A stretch of DNA of 18,134 bases, taken from assembly GCA_937967805.1 (NCBI GenBank), contig CALBTC010000023.1, positions 1 to 18,134 on the forward strand, in the 5' to 3' direction. Each line of letters begins with the position of its first letter. The first letter of the stretch is position 1. The position numbers and the translations under genes are program-made. Below the pieces are notes generated by a model, which saw only the letters and a list, made by a program, of their open reading frames with translations, made no database searches and was not told where the DNA came from. The stretch is from an uncultured Anaerolineaceae bacterium. Its GTDB lineage: Bacteria > Chloroflexota > Anaerolineae > Promineifilales > Promineifilaceae. This document shows positions 1 through 7,584 of this stretch, piece by piece.

Positions 1-2
1 AG

Positions 3-584
3 GCGCAAAATATCTCCGCCTACATCCCCACCAACCTGATTTCGATCACCGATGGTCAAATTTACCTGTCGCCCACGCTATTCCAAAAAGGCGTGCTGCC
101 GGCCATCGAGCCTGGACAGTCCGTTTCGCGCGTCGGCGGCAAGGCCCAACTGCCCGCCTACCAGGCCGTGGCCGGCGATCTGCGCCTGACCTATTCACAA
201 TTTCACGAACTGGAATCGTTTGCCCGCTTTGGTGCCCACCTGGACGAAGAAACGGAACGGACGCTGGCGCGGGGGCGGCGCGTAAGAGAAGCGCTGCAGC
301 AGCCGCAAAACCAGCCGCTGCCGGTAGCCGAGCAAATTGCCGTTCTGCTGGCAGCTAGTGAAGGCGTCTTTGACGAACTAGAACCGGAAGCGGTGATCCC
401 AACGGCAGCCCAACTGCGGCAGCATTTTGTGACAACGCTGCCGGAGCTGGCCAACCGGATTGAAGAGGGCGAAGTCCTCCAGGACGAGGATCGGGAAAAA
501 CTTTTGCAATTGGCCCGTGAGGTTGTTGCCGATGGCACACCGCAGCGTAGAGAACCGTCTGATCCGAGGAGGGAAGAAGCTTAA
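3..584 (+). CDS. atpA: ATP synthase alpha subunit, C-terminal part (5' truncated by window)
   Basis: This is the last 193 codons of the alpha subunit of a rotary ATP synthase, the non-catalytic nucleotide-binding subunit of the F1 hexamer. The frame is already open at base 3, and the methionine-less start shows that the gene begins outside the window. The early residues '[18 protein letters not shown]' and the following '[10 protein letters not shown]' are the highly conserved alpha-subunit block. The C-terminal helical domain follows, with '[16 protein letters not shown]' and '[12 protein letters not shown]'. The gene ends at TAA 582-584, three bases before atpG. Its tail carries the Shine-Dalgarno sequence of atpG (GAGGAGGG, 566-573). 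Beta is not downstream, which is typical of N-ATPase operons, where alpha and gamma come last. The family call is certain; the N-ATPase subtype is inferred from gene order. Confidence 0.95.
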   Translation, partial: AQNISAYIPTNLISITDGQIYLSPTLFQKGVLPAIEPGQSVSRVGGKAQLPAYQAVAGDLRLTYSQFHELESFARFGAHLDEETERTLARGRRVREALQQPQNQPLPVAEQIAVLLAASEGVFDELEPEAVIPTAAQLRQHFVTTLPELANRIEEGEVLQDEDREKLLQLAREVVADGTPQRREPSDPRREEA

Positions 585-587
585 ACG

Positions 588-1466
588 ATGGAAACACTGT
601 CTTCAATGCGCCGCCAGATGGAAAGCGCCGAAGATTTGCAGTCAATTGTAAAGTCGATGAAAGCGATGGCGGCCGCCAGCATCTGGCAGTACGAGCAGGC
701 CGTGGCCTCCCTGGCTGATTACGAACGGACGGTGGAATTGGGATTGCAGATTGTTCTCAGCACGCGTGCGGAAGAGATTCGCATCGCCCAGCCGCCCCTC
801 GAAGAGCCTCTAGGCGCTATCATCTTCGGCTCTGAGCAGGGCATGGTTGGTCGTTTTAATGATGAGGTAGTGCAATATGCCATCCGCAGCATGGACAAGA
901 TGCATGTGCCAGGAGAAGACCGCAGTCTGATTGCCGTGGGCCGGCATGTGCGCAGTAAGCTGGAACATGAAGGCCTGCCCATCTCCCACAGACTACGAAT
1001 GCCGACCTCAATTGCCGGACTCAGGCCAGCGGTGCAGCAGTTGATGGTACGGCTGGATGCCTGGCGCGCCCAGGAACAGGTTGAGCGCATTGTCCTATTT
1101 TTTAACGCGCCCACCAGCGGCACGGGATACGACCCTGAAGGTGTGCAGCTTATCCCGGTGAACTTGAACTGGCTGCAACATTTGCAGGAAGAATCCTGGC
1201 AGTCCAACAGTCTGCCCATGTTCGACATGCCAGGCGAAGCGTTGTTTGCCGACCTGATTCAAGAATATCTCTATGCGGCCGTATACCGTGCATTTGCCGC
1301 CTCGTTGGCCGCCGAGAATGCCAGCCGCCTGTCATCTATGGAAGCAGCGGAGCGCAATATTGAGGAGCGGCTGGGCGAGCTGGAGCAGCATTATCATCAG
1401 GTTCGGCAGCGTTCCATTACGGCCGAATTACTAGACATCATCGCCGGTGCGGAAGCAGCCGAGTGA
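588..1466 (+). CDS. atpG: ATP synthase gamma subunit, N-ATPase-like
   Basis: This is the gamma subunit (292 aa), the central rotor shaft that couples ring rotation to catalysis in F1. The N-terminal helix 'METLSSMRRQMESAEDLQSI' and the C-terminal helix 'RQRSITAELLDIIAG' are the two ends of the coiled-coil shaft and match the family pattern. Length is normal. The ATG at 588 is supported by a strong Shine-Dalgarno sequence, GAGGAGGG, 14 bp upstream inside the end of atpA, so the two genes are probably translationally coupled. Gamma is followed by a kinase gene instead of atpD (beta) and atpC (epsilon). In the Na+-type N-ATPase family the operon runs beta-epsilon-Q-R-a-c-b-alpha-gamma, so gamma as the terminal gene fits that family. 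The ion specificity cannot be judged because subunit c is outside the window. Confidence 0.93.
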   Translation: METLSSMRRQMESAEDLQSIVKSMKAMAAASIWQYEQAVASLADYERTVELGLQIVLSTRAEEIRIAQPPLEEPLGAIIFGSEQGMVGRFNDEVVQYAIRSMDKMHVPGEDRSLIAVGRHVRSKLEHEGLPISHRLRMPTSIAGLRPAVQQLMVRLDAWRAQEQVERIVLFFNAPTSGTGYDPEGVQLIPVNLNWLQHLQEESWQSNSLPMFDMPGEALFADLIQEYLYAAVYRAFAASLAAENASRLSSMEAAERNIEERLGELEQHYHQVRQRSITAELLDIIAGAEAAE

Positions 1467-1491
1467 ATAAATAGTTCAGCAGGAAAAAGCT

Positions 1492-2442
1492 ATGCCCCAA
1501 ATTGTGACAGTGACCGTAAATCCGTCCGTAGATAAAAGTACCCAGGTCGAAAATGTTGTTGCCGAGCGCAAGCTGCGCTGCGAACGGCCGCAGTGGCAGC
1601 CAGGCGGCGGTGGCCTTAACGTGGCGCGTGTCGTGCAGCGGCTGGGCGGCTCACCCCTGGCCATGTACCTGGCCGGTGGTCCGCCGGGCGAGTTGCTGCG
1701 CGAGCTTCTCGATGAAGAAGAGCTGGTGCAGGAAGTGATCCCCATCAGCGACAAAACGCGGGAAAGCTTCGCCGTGCGCGATAAATCCACCAACCAACAA
1801 TACCGCTTTAGCGTGCCTGGGCCAACCGTGTCTGAGTCTGAATGGCAGGCGTGCCTGGCAGCATTGCGCGAACTGGAGCCAACGCCCGATTACGTTGTAT
1901 TAAGCGGCGGGCTGGCCCCCGGCTTTCCTGATGATTTTTACAGCCGGGTCGCCAAATGGGCCCAGGAGAGCGGCTCGCGGATTATTCTGGATACCCATGA
2001 TGAGCCGCTGCGTCAAGGGGTGAAGGCAGGTGTGTTTATGCTCAAGCCCAACCTGCGCGAGCTGCGCCAGCTTACGGGCCAGGACCTGGAAGGTGAAGAA
2101 GCGCAGCGCAAGGCACTGGAACGTATCGTAGAAGAGGGGAAAGCCCGTTACGTCGTCCTCTCTCTGGGCGCGGCCGGTGCCGTGTTTGCCGGGCCGGTAG
2201 GCACCAAGCGGCTGCGAGCTCCAACCGTAACGATTCGCAGCAAGGTTGGTGCCGGGGATAGCATGGTTGGCGGCATTGTGTGGGCATTGGCCCAAGATTA
2301 TTCACCGCTGGAAGCGGCCCGTTTTGGTGTTGCGGCCGGGTCAGCGGCCGTCAAGACGCCCGGCACGGAGTTGTGCCACCGCGAGGATGCTATGGCGCTT
2401 TACGAGCAGATTCAGGAGGGAGCATCAGCCGGGCAAGAGTAG
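1492..2442 (+). CDS. pfkB: 6-phosphofructokinase, PfkB (ribokinase) family
   Basis: This 316-aa protein is a PfkB/ribokinase-fold sugar-phosphate kinase that probably phosphorylates fructose 6-phosphate in glycolysis in the cytoplasm. The N-terminal substrate region contains 'KLRCERPQWQPGGGGLNVAR', with the lysine at residue 27. The anion-hole and catalytic-base motif is 'GAGDSMVGG' with Asp256, and 'FGVAAGSAA' follows. The overall layout resembles E. coli Pfk-2 more than 1-phosphofructokinase (FruK) or tagatose-6-phosphate kinase, but these relatives cannot be fully excluded by eye. The start ATG has an AGGAAA ribosome site about 8 bp upstream. It lies 25 bp after atpG with no terminator between them, so it may be transcribed with the ATPase genes. 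It converges on the lpdA gene, with only 11 bp between the two stop codons. Confidence 0.88.
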   Translation: MPQIVTVTVNPSVDKSTQVENVVAERKLRCERPQWQPGGGGLNVARVVQRLGGSPLAMYLAGGPPGELLRELLDEEELVQEVIPISDKTRESFAVRDKSTNQQYRFSVPGPTVSESEWQACLAALRELEPTPDYVVLSGGLAPGFPDDFYSRVAKWAQESGSRIILDTHDEPLRQGVKAGVFMLKPNLRELRQLTGQDLEGEEAQRKALERIVEEGKARYVVLSLGAAGAVFAGPVGTKRLRAPTVTIRSKVGAGDSMVGGIVWALAQDYSPLEAARFGVAAGSAAVKTPGTELCHREDAMALYEQIQEGASAGQE

Positions 2443-2453
2443 ATCGTCACAAC

Positions 2454-3872
2454 CTAGCGAGAAATGATATGTGTGGCCTGCCCCAGAAAAGCCTCGGCCG
2501 CTTCTGACTCGGTCTCCGTCAGGGTGGGATGGGGATGAATAGTCAGGGCCAAGTCTTGGGCCACGGCTCCCATTTCAATCGCCAGGGCCCCTTCGGCAAT
2601 CAGGTTTTCGGCTCCCTTGCCGACGATGCCCATTCCCAGAAGGCGTTCCGTCTCCGCCTCAAAGATGAGCTTGGTTAATCCATCAGCAGTTCCCTGCGTG
2701 AGGGCCCGGCCAGATGCGCGCCAGGGGAAGCGAGCCACCTCAATGGAACGTTCCTGTTCCTTTGCTTCATGCTCCATCAGGCCGCACCACGCCACCTCGG
2801 GATCGGTATAAACGACGGCGGGCACGCAGCGGGCATCAAAGGCCGACGGCTCACCGGCAATCACTTCCGCCGCGATTTTGCCCTCGTGCATCGCTTTGTG
2901 CGCCAGCAGCGGCTCCCCGGCCACATCGCCAATGGCATAAATATGCTTCTTGTTTGTGCGCATCTGCTCATCAACGGCGATAAAGCCGTTCTCGTCTCGC
3001 TCAATACCGACTTCTTCCAATCCCAATTCCTCCGAGTTGGGCTGTCGGCCAACGGCCACGATAGCGCGGTCAAACGACTGTTCTTCATCTGGGGCATCCC
3101 CTTCAAAAGTAACGGTCAGGCCTTCTTCGTCTTGTTCCAGGCTGGCTACTTTTGTATTGAGATGGATGGCTTCAAACAGGTCTTCGGCCCGGCGGGCGAG
3201 CGGCCGGACCAGATCGCGATCGACGCCGGGCAGAAGGCCATCGGTCATCTCTACCAGAGTCACGCGGCTGCCCAGGGCAGCATACACCATCCCTATTTCC
3301 AGTCCAATGTAGCCACCGCCAATCACCAGCAAATTTTTGGGAATGCCGGGCAGGTCCAGAGCGGTGTCAGAAGCAGTTACCAGGCCGTTTTCAGCTATTG
3401 GGATATCGGATAGGGTGCGAGGATGGGAACCGGTAGCCAGAATGGCGTTCTCAAACTCAACGTGGGAGATGTCTGAATCTTGCAGCCGCAGGCGGTTTGA
3501 CCCCTCGAAGCTGGCCCGAGCCTGAATTACCTTAACGTCTCGCTTTTCACTTAACTGCTCCAATCCGCCAACCAGCTTGTCTACCACCCCATTCTTCCAG
3601 GCGCGCAGTCCGTCAAGGTCAATCTCCGGTTCGCCAAAGTTGATGCCCCATTCCTCAGCCCCCTGCGCCTCATGGAGGAGTTGGGCTGCTTGCAGCAGCG
3701 CCTTGGATGGAATGCAGCCCCGCAGCAGACAGACGCCACCTAGCCGCTCTTCGGCATTTATCAGGGTTACGTCCAGGCCCAGGTCAGCAGCCCGGAAGGC
3801 AGCGGCGTACCCACCAGGGCCGCCACCGACCACGGCAACTTCAGTTTCCAGCGTTTCTTCGCCCATTACCAT
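2454..3872 (-). CDS. lpdA: Dihydrolipoyl dehydrogenase (E3)
   Basis: This is the FAD enzyme (472 aa) that reoxidises dihydrolipoamide on E2 with NAD+. The N-terminal FAD-binding glycine motif is 'VVGGGPGGYAAAFRA'. The redox-active disulfide lies in 'GGVCLLRGCIPSK' (Cys48 and Cys53). A second Rossmann motif, 'VIGGGYIGLEIGMVY', binds NAD. The C-terminal interface carries 'HPHPTLTETE', with the His448/Glu453 catalytic pair. All key residues are present and length is normal. The start at 3872 has AGGAGA a few bases upstream; an internal Met3 is a possible alternative. It is the last gene of the minus-strand operon, 16 bp after E2, so it presumably serves this complex. It has no lipoyl domain fused to its N terminus, unlike some E3 proteins. 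Confidence 0.96.
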   Translation of the reverse strand: MVMGEETLETEVAVVGGGPGGYAAAFRAADLGLDVTLINAEERLGGVCLLRGCIPSKALLQAAQLLHEAQGAEEWGINFGEPEIDLDGLRAWKNGVVDKLVGGLEQLSEKRDVKVIQARASFEGSNRLRLQDSDISHVEFENAILATGSHPRTLSDIPIAENGLVTASDTALDLPGIPKNLLVIGGGYIGLEIGMVYAALGSRVTLVEMTDGLLPGVDRDLVRPLARRAEDLFEAIHLNTKVASLEQDEEGLTVTFEGDAPDEEQSFDRAIVAVGRQPNSEELGLEEVGIERDENGFIAVDEQMRTNKKHIYAIGDVAGEPLLAHKAMHEGKIAAEVIAGEPSAFDARCVPAVVYTDPEVAWCGLMEHEAKEQERSIEVARFPWRASGRALTQGTADGLTKLIFEAETERLLGMGIVGKGAENLIAEGALAIEMGAVAQDLALTIHPHPTLTETESEAAEAFLGQATHIISR

Positions 3873-3888
3873 AAATGTTCTCCTACGG

Positions 3889-5214
3889 TTACACTTCCAG
3901 CATTAGCCGGTTGGGGTCTTCTAACGTTTCGACTACGTGGCGCATGAAGCGGGCGGCGTCGGCCCCGTCTACAACGCGGTGATCGAAGGTGAGGATGAGC
4001 GGCAGGTGAAAGCGCGGCTCTATGGAACGCTTTCCGTTTTGCTCAATCACTGCCGGCTGCCAGGCTGCCTGGGGCATGCCCAGTATAGCCACCTGGGGAA
4101 AGTTGATGATGGGCTGAAAGCGCGTGCCGCCGATGGGGCCCACGTTGGTGATGGTAAACGTGCCGCCCTGCAGCTCTTCCAGGGAGGTTTCTCCGGCTCG
4201 CGTGCGCTGCACTATTTCCTTCAGTTCGGCGGACAGTTCCCGGATGCTCTTGCGGTCAACGTCGCGAATGACGGGGACGATGAGACCGCGATCTGTGTCT
4301 ACGGCCGTTCCCAAATGATAATACCGCTTGAGAATGATTTCCTCAGCGTCCACGTCCAGGCTGGCGTTAAAACGAGGCTGCGCTTTCAGGGCGCTGACGA
4401 CGGCCTTCATCACAAAAACCATCAAGGACAGGCTGTCCGCCTCGATCTCAGCTTTGTATTCGCGGCGCAGCCGATCCAGTTCGGTGACGTCGGCAATATC
4501 CTCGTGGCTGACGTGGGGAATTTGCGACCAGGCCTGGGCCATTTTCCGGGCTGTGGTTCGCCGCACCGAGTGCAGTGGTTCGCGTTCTACCTGGCCCCAG
4601 CGGCTGAAGTCTGGCAGTGAGGGAACGGCCGTTGCCTCCGGCGCACGCCTTTCTTTTGCTGTCGGCTTTTCCGCTTCCGGTGCAGCTGTTTCCTCTTCTT
4701 CGGCCGTGGATCTCTCTTCTTCCGGCATACCCTCCTCGGCATAAGCCCGAACGTCTTCCGACGTCACTCGGCCGCCTGGCCCGCTGCCGGATACCTGGCG
4801 CAGCGCTACGTCTAGCTCACGCGCCAGCCGTCTTGTGGCTGGTGAAGCAGGCACCGGCCCTTCACCCCCTGGGGTCGACGCGGCCGTTTCTGGTGCTTCA
4901 TCTCGTTCTACCTCCTCTGCCTCATCTGTCTCCTCTGGTTCAGGCTGCTCTTCATCAGCTGCCTCTTCTACGTTTTCGCCGTTGCCAAAGAGCATCAGAC
5001 GGTCGCCTACGTTGACCAGATCACCCTCTTCGACGGAGATTTCCTGCACGCTGCCTGAAATGGGTGAAGGAACCTCCACCGCAGCTTTGTCCGTCTCGAC
5101 CATGAGGATGACGTCTCCTTCTTCGACTTCATCCCCTGTCGAGACCAAAACTTCTCGAATTTCGGCCTCGTGAATACCTTCCCCCAGGTCTGGCAGTTCA
5201 AATGCGCGTGTCAT
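3889..5214 (-). CDS. pdhC: Dihydrolipoamide acyltransferase (E2) of pyruvate dehydrogenase complex
   Basis: This is the E2 core (441 aa) that carries lipoate and transfers the acyl group to CoA. A single lipoyl domain occupies residues 4-76, with the lipoylated lysine in 'VETDKAAVEVPSP' (Lys43). An acidic Glu-rich linker (about 78-118) follows. The peripheral subunit-binding domain is at about 121-160 ('VPASPATRRLARELDV' through 'GPGGRVTSEDV'). A second Glu/Ala-rich linker and the catalytic domain (about 200-441) come next, with the active-site motif 'DHRVVDG' (His412, Asp416). All catalytic residues are intact. The ATG at 5214 is preceded by AGAGGA (complement of 5225-5230). An inverted-repeat element sits just upstream, between it and E1-beta. 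From sequence alone the acyl substrate could be pyruvate or branched-chain 2-oxoacids; the E1-alpha sequence favours pyruvate. Confidence 0.93.
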   Translation of the reverse strand: MTRAFELPDLGEGIHEAEIREVLVSTGDEVEEGDVILMVETDKAAVEVPSPISGSVQEISVEEGDLVNVGDRLMLFGNGENVEEAADEEQPEPEETDEAEEVERDEAPETAASTPGGEGPVPASPATRRLARELDVALRQVSGSGPGGRVTSEDVRAYAEEGMPEEERSTAEEEETAAPEAEKPTAKERRAPEATAVPSLPDFSRWGQVEREPLHSVRRTTARKMAQAWSQIPHVSHEDIADVTELDRLRREYKAEIEADSLSLMVFVMKAVVSALKAQPRFNASLDVDAEEIILKRYYHLGTAVDTDRGLIVPVIRDVDRKSIRELSAELKEIVQRTRAGETSLEELQGGTFTITNVGPIGGTRFQPIINFPQVAILGMPQAAWQPAVIEQNGKRSIEPRFHLPLILTFDHRVVDGADAARFMRHVVETLEDPNRLMLEV

Positions 5215-5241
5215 CTATTTCGTTTCCTCTTACAAAATAAT

Positions 5242-5303
5242 CCACAGATTACGCAGATTTCGCAGATTAAGAAAAAAATCTGTGCAATCTGCGTAATCTG
5301 CGG
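5242..5303. repeat. 62-bp imperfect inverted repeat built on a 9-bp 'CAGATTACG' period
   Basis: Left arm 5242-5268 and right arm 5277-5303 are 27-bp inverted repeats that agree at 24 of 27 positions, with an 8-bp A-rich loop between them. Each arm itself contains a 9-bp near-tandem unit (CAGATTACG, CAGATTTCG or CAGATTGCA type). The element lies between pdhB and pdhC within the operon and would form a long hairpin in the mRNA. It has no poly-U tail directly after it in the sense direction, so it does not look like a simple terminator. It resembles small dispersed palindromic (REP/MITE-like) elements, but only one copy is in this window, so mobility is inferred. Confidence 0.8.
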
Positions 5304-5345
5304 GTGTTCATTCATGGTGTTGAGCTTACACCCATGTCGTCTCTT

Positions 5346-6326
5346 CTAGGCATTTAATGTTTCGCGGGCAGCGCGGACAATGCGGTCGGCGTCCGGCAAA
5401 TAGGTTTGCTCGTAGGCAAACATGGGCACGATGACGTCATAGGCAGTGACGCGCCGGATTGGTGCCTCCAGATACCAGAAAGCGTTCTCGATGAGACGGG
5501 CCATCACCTCTGCTGCCGGGCCAAAGCTGCGCGGCGCTTCGTTTACGATCACCGCCCGGCCGGTCTTTTGCACCGATTGGGCAAAGGTGTCGTGATCCAG
5601 GGGCGAGATGGTCAATAAATCGATCACCTCGGCCTGCACGCCGTCTTCATCCTGCAAGATATCGGCCGCCTCCAGCGTGGGCCGCATCATCGCCCCGTAG
5701 CTGATCAGGGTCATATCTTCCCCTTCGCGCACCAATTCTGCCTGGCCCAAAGGCATCGTCTCCTCTTCGTCAGGAACCTCCTGGCGAAAGGCACGATAAA
5801 TCGATTTAGGCTCGAAGAACACAACCGGATCAGGATCGCGGATGGCGCTGACTAACAAGGCCCGGGCGTTGCGGGGATTAGAGGGAATAACCATCTTCAG
5901 GCCCGGCGTGTGGGCGTAATAGGCTTCGCGGCTCTCAGAATGATGCTCCAGAGCGCGGACACCGGCGGCGTAGGGTGTGCGCAGCACCATCGGTACGTGG
6001 AAGGCTCCGCGCGAACGCCAGCGCAGGCGCGCCGCGTGCGATTCGAGCTGGTGGAAAGCGAAGTAGCTGAATCCCGAGAATTGAATCTCGGCCACCGGCT
6101 TTAGCCCGTAAACGGCCATGCCTATGGCGGTACCCACAATGGAGGATTCGGCCAGCGGGGTATCGATGACCCGCTCCGCGCCGTATTCTTCGTGGAGCCC
6201 TTCGGTCACCCGAAACACGCCGCCGTCAACGCCCACATCCTCGCCCAAGACAATGACGCTGTCGTCTCGTTTCATTTCCTGCTGTAGGGCCAGGTTCAGG
6301 GCCTCTACCATTGTCATCTTAGCCAT
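5346..6326 (-). CDS. pdhB: Pyruvate dehydrogenase E1 component, beta subunit
   Basis: This is the beta subunit (326 aa) of the thiamine-diphosphate-dependent alpha2beta2 E1, which decarboxylates the 2-oxoacid and reductively acylates the lipoyl group on E2. Visible motifs include 'GEDVGVDGGVFRVTEGL', the cofactor-activating glutamate in 'LAESSIVGTAIG' (Glu60), and the conserved His pair in 'EHHSES' (128-129). The C-terminal transketolase domain includes 'VNEAPRSFGPAAEV'. Length is standard for the family. The start at 6326 is supported by GGAGG (complement of 6331-6337) located inside the end of E1-alpha; the two genes overlap by 8 bp, a sign of translational coupling. Met4 or Met6 could also serve as start but are further from the ribosome site. 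Confidence 0.95.
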   Translation of the reverse strand: MAKMTMVEALNLALQQEMKRDDSVIVLGEDVGVDGGVFRVTEGLHEEYGAERVIDTPLAESSIVGTAIGMAVYGLKPVAEIQFSGFSYFAFHQLESHAARLRWRSRGAFHVPMVLRTPYAAGVRALEHHSESREAYYAHTPGLKMVIPSNPRNARALLVSAIRDPDPVVFFEPKSIYRAFRQEVPDEEETMPLGQAELVREGEDMTLISYGAMMRPTLEAADILQDEDGVQAEVIDLLTISPLDHDTFAQSVQKTGRAVIVNEAPRSFGPAAEVMARLIENAFWYLEAPIRRVTAYDVIVPMFAYEQTYLPDADRIVRAARETLNA

Positions 6327-7413
6327 GAGCTACCTCCAGTTCCTCTTGTAGTTCACTCCGCTGTTCCTGCAGATAAGGGGGCATCTCGGCATAGATGTGC
6401 TCAAACATGGAAAGTGCTTCTCCTTGCAGCGATTCCATTTGCTCTTCGGCGCTGTCAACAGCCTCCTGGATTTGTGCTTCAATCTCTTCTTCTAAATCTT
6501 GCAGCGCCTCATCGTTAAGGAGGTCTTTCGCTTTCAGGTAATTTTGGAATCGCGGCAGTGGATCCCGTTTTTCCCATTTCTCCACTTCCTCTTCGTCGCG
6601 ATAGCGGGTGGGATCGTCGGCCGTGGTGTGCAGGGAGAGGCGGTAGGTGACGTTTTCGATGAGAGTTGGTCCTTCACCGGCACGGGCGCGTTCTAATGCT
6701 TCTTGTACGGCCGTATGCACCGCCAAAATATCATTACCATCTACCTGAATCCCGTGAACGCCATAAGCCAGCGCCTTTTGGGCAATGGTCTTGGCCCTGG
6801 TCTGATGCGAACGGGGAACAGAAATAGCGTACTGGTTATTCTGACAAACAAAAACAACAGGCGTCTGGAAAACGCCGGCAAAGTTCATTCCCTCGTGAAA
6901 ATCCCCCTCAGAGGTAGCCCCATCGCCAAAAAAGACCATCACAGCATCATCTTCTTCCCGGTACTTGATGCCGTAGCTGAGACCGACGGCGTGCAAAATT
7001 TGGCTGCCGACGGGAACAGAAACGGGCAGGTCGCGGCTGCCGTCGGGCACCTCTCCCCCCTGGTAGAATCCGCCATAAACCAGCAGGAAATTCTCAATAG
7101 GCTGCCCCCGCCAAAGGGCGGCGGCCTGTTCGCGGTAAGATTGGACCATCCAATCGGAATCCCGCAGGGCAGAAACCGCGCCGATTTCAGATGCTTCCTG
7201 ACCCTTAACCGGGGCGAAGGTACCGATGCGTCCCTGGCGCTGCAAGTTGAGCATGCGCTCATCCAGACGCCGGGCCAGCAGCATCGTGCGATGCAGCTCC
7301 AGAAGAAAGTCTTCAGCCAGGTCAGGCTCTAACTCTTCATCCAGATTGCCATCTTCGTCCAAGATGGAAAGGTATTCAACTTCATACGGCAGATCGATCA
7401 CTTCTCTTGGCAT
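6319..7413 (-). CDS. pdhA: Pyruvate dehydrogenase E1 component, alpha subunit
   Basis: This is the alpha subunit (364 aa) of E1. The thiamine-diphosphate motif runs from 'GDGATSEGDFHEGMNFAG' (about 163-180) to 'QNNQYAISVP' (about 191-200). The substrate and phosphorylation-loop region 'LHTTADDPTRYR' resembles Gram-positive-type pyruvate dehydrogenase alpha subunits ('GDDPTKYR'-like), which favours pyruvate over branched-chain substrates. The C-terminal 60 residues are strongly charged and probably helical. I chose the ATG at 7413 because CAAGGAG (complement of 7421-7427) sits 7 bases upstream. The frame stays open to an earlier ATG at 7458, but those 15 residues are not family-like and would swallow the ribosome site. 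It is the first gene of the pdhA-pdhB-pdhC-lpdA operon, divergent from the M23 peptidase gene. Confidence 0.94.
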   Translation of the reverse strand: MPREVIDLPYEVEYLSILDEDGNLDEELEPDLAEDFLLELHRTMLLARRLDERMLNLQRQGRIGTFAPVKGQEASEIGAVSALRDSDWMVQSYREQAAALWRGQPIENFLLVYGGFYQGGEVPDGSRDLPVSVPVGSQILHAVGLSYGIKYREEDDAVMVFFGDGATSEGDFHEGMNFAGVFQTPVVFVCQNNQYAISVPRSHQTRAKTIAQKALAYGVHGIQVDGNDILAVHTAVQEALERARAGEGPTLIENVTYRLSLHTTADDPTRYRDEEEVEKWEKRDPLPRFQNYLKAKDLLNDEALQDLEEEIEAQIQEAVDSAEEQMESLQGEALSMFEHIYAEMPPYLQEQRSELQEELEVAHG

Positions 7414-7570
7414 CAAGTCTCTCCTTGTCGTAGCTGAGTATGTCTTTATCTTCAGCAAGGATCAGGACGAAGTCAATGTATAAGGATATAGGGAGCGGGG
7501 CACATCTGTTGCTGCCTACCTCACGCGAAACCGCCATGGCAAAACGATATGCGAAAAATGATGCTGCCAG

Positions 7571-7576
7571 TATAAT
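7571..7576 (+). promoter_or_regulatory. Putative -10 box for the M23 peptidase gene, implying a leaderless mRNA
   Basis: A perfect TATAAT hexamer ends 8 bp before the ATG at 7585. A start site 6-8 bases downstream would place the transcript start at or next to the initiation codon, and there is no Shine-Dalgarno sequence in between. No convincing TTGACA-like -35 box is seen 16-18 bp upstream. The assignment rests on the hexamer and its position only. Confidence 0.4.
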
Positions 7577-7584
7577 CCTGGCCA

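Noticed and set aside
2769..3413. Open frame of 214 codons on the + strand opposite lpdA
   Set aside because: It is antisense to a fully convincing E3 gene, has no recognisable motif or ribosome site, and its composition reflects the complement of the lpdA codons.
3937..4620. Open frame of 227 codons on the + strand opposite the E2 gene
   Set aside because: It mirrors the catalytic domain of E2 in antisense; no family signature and no start signal.
6703..7332. Open frame of 209 codons on the + strand opposite pdhA
   Set aside because: Antisense shadow of the E1-alpha gene without any domain pattern.
7414..7458. N-terminal extension of pdhA from an upstream ATG at 7458
   Set aside because: The extension covers the strong ribosome site for the ATG at 7413 and has no similarity to the family N terminus.
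7430..7560. Promoter for the pdh operon on the minus strand
   Set aside because: A TTGACT is present (complement, near 7478), but no good -10 hexamer lies 16-18 bp from it; I could not support a specific site.
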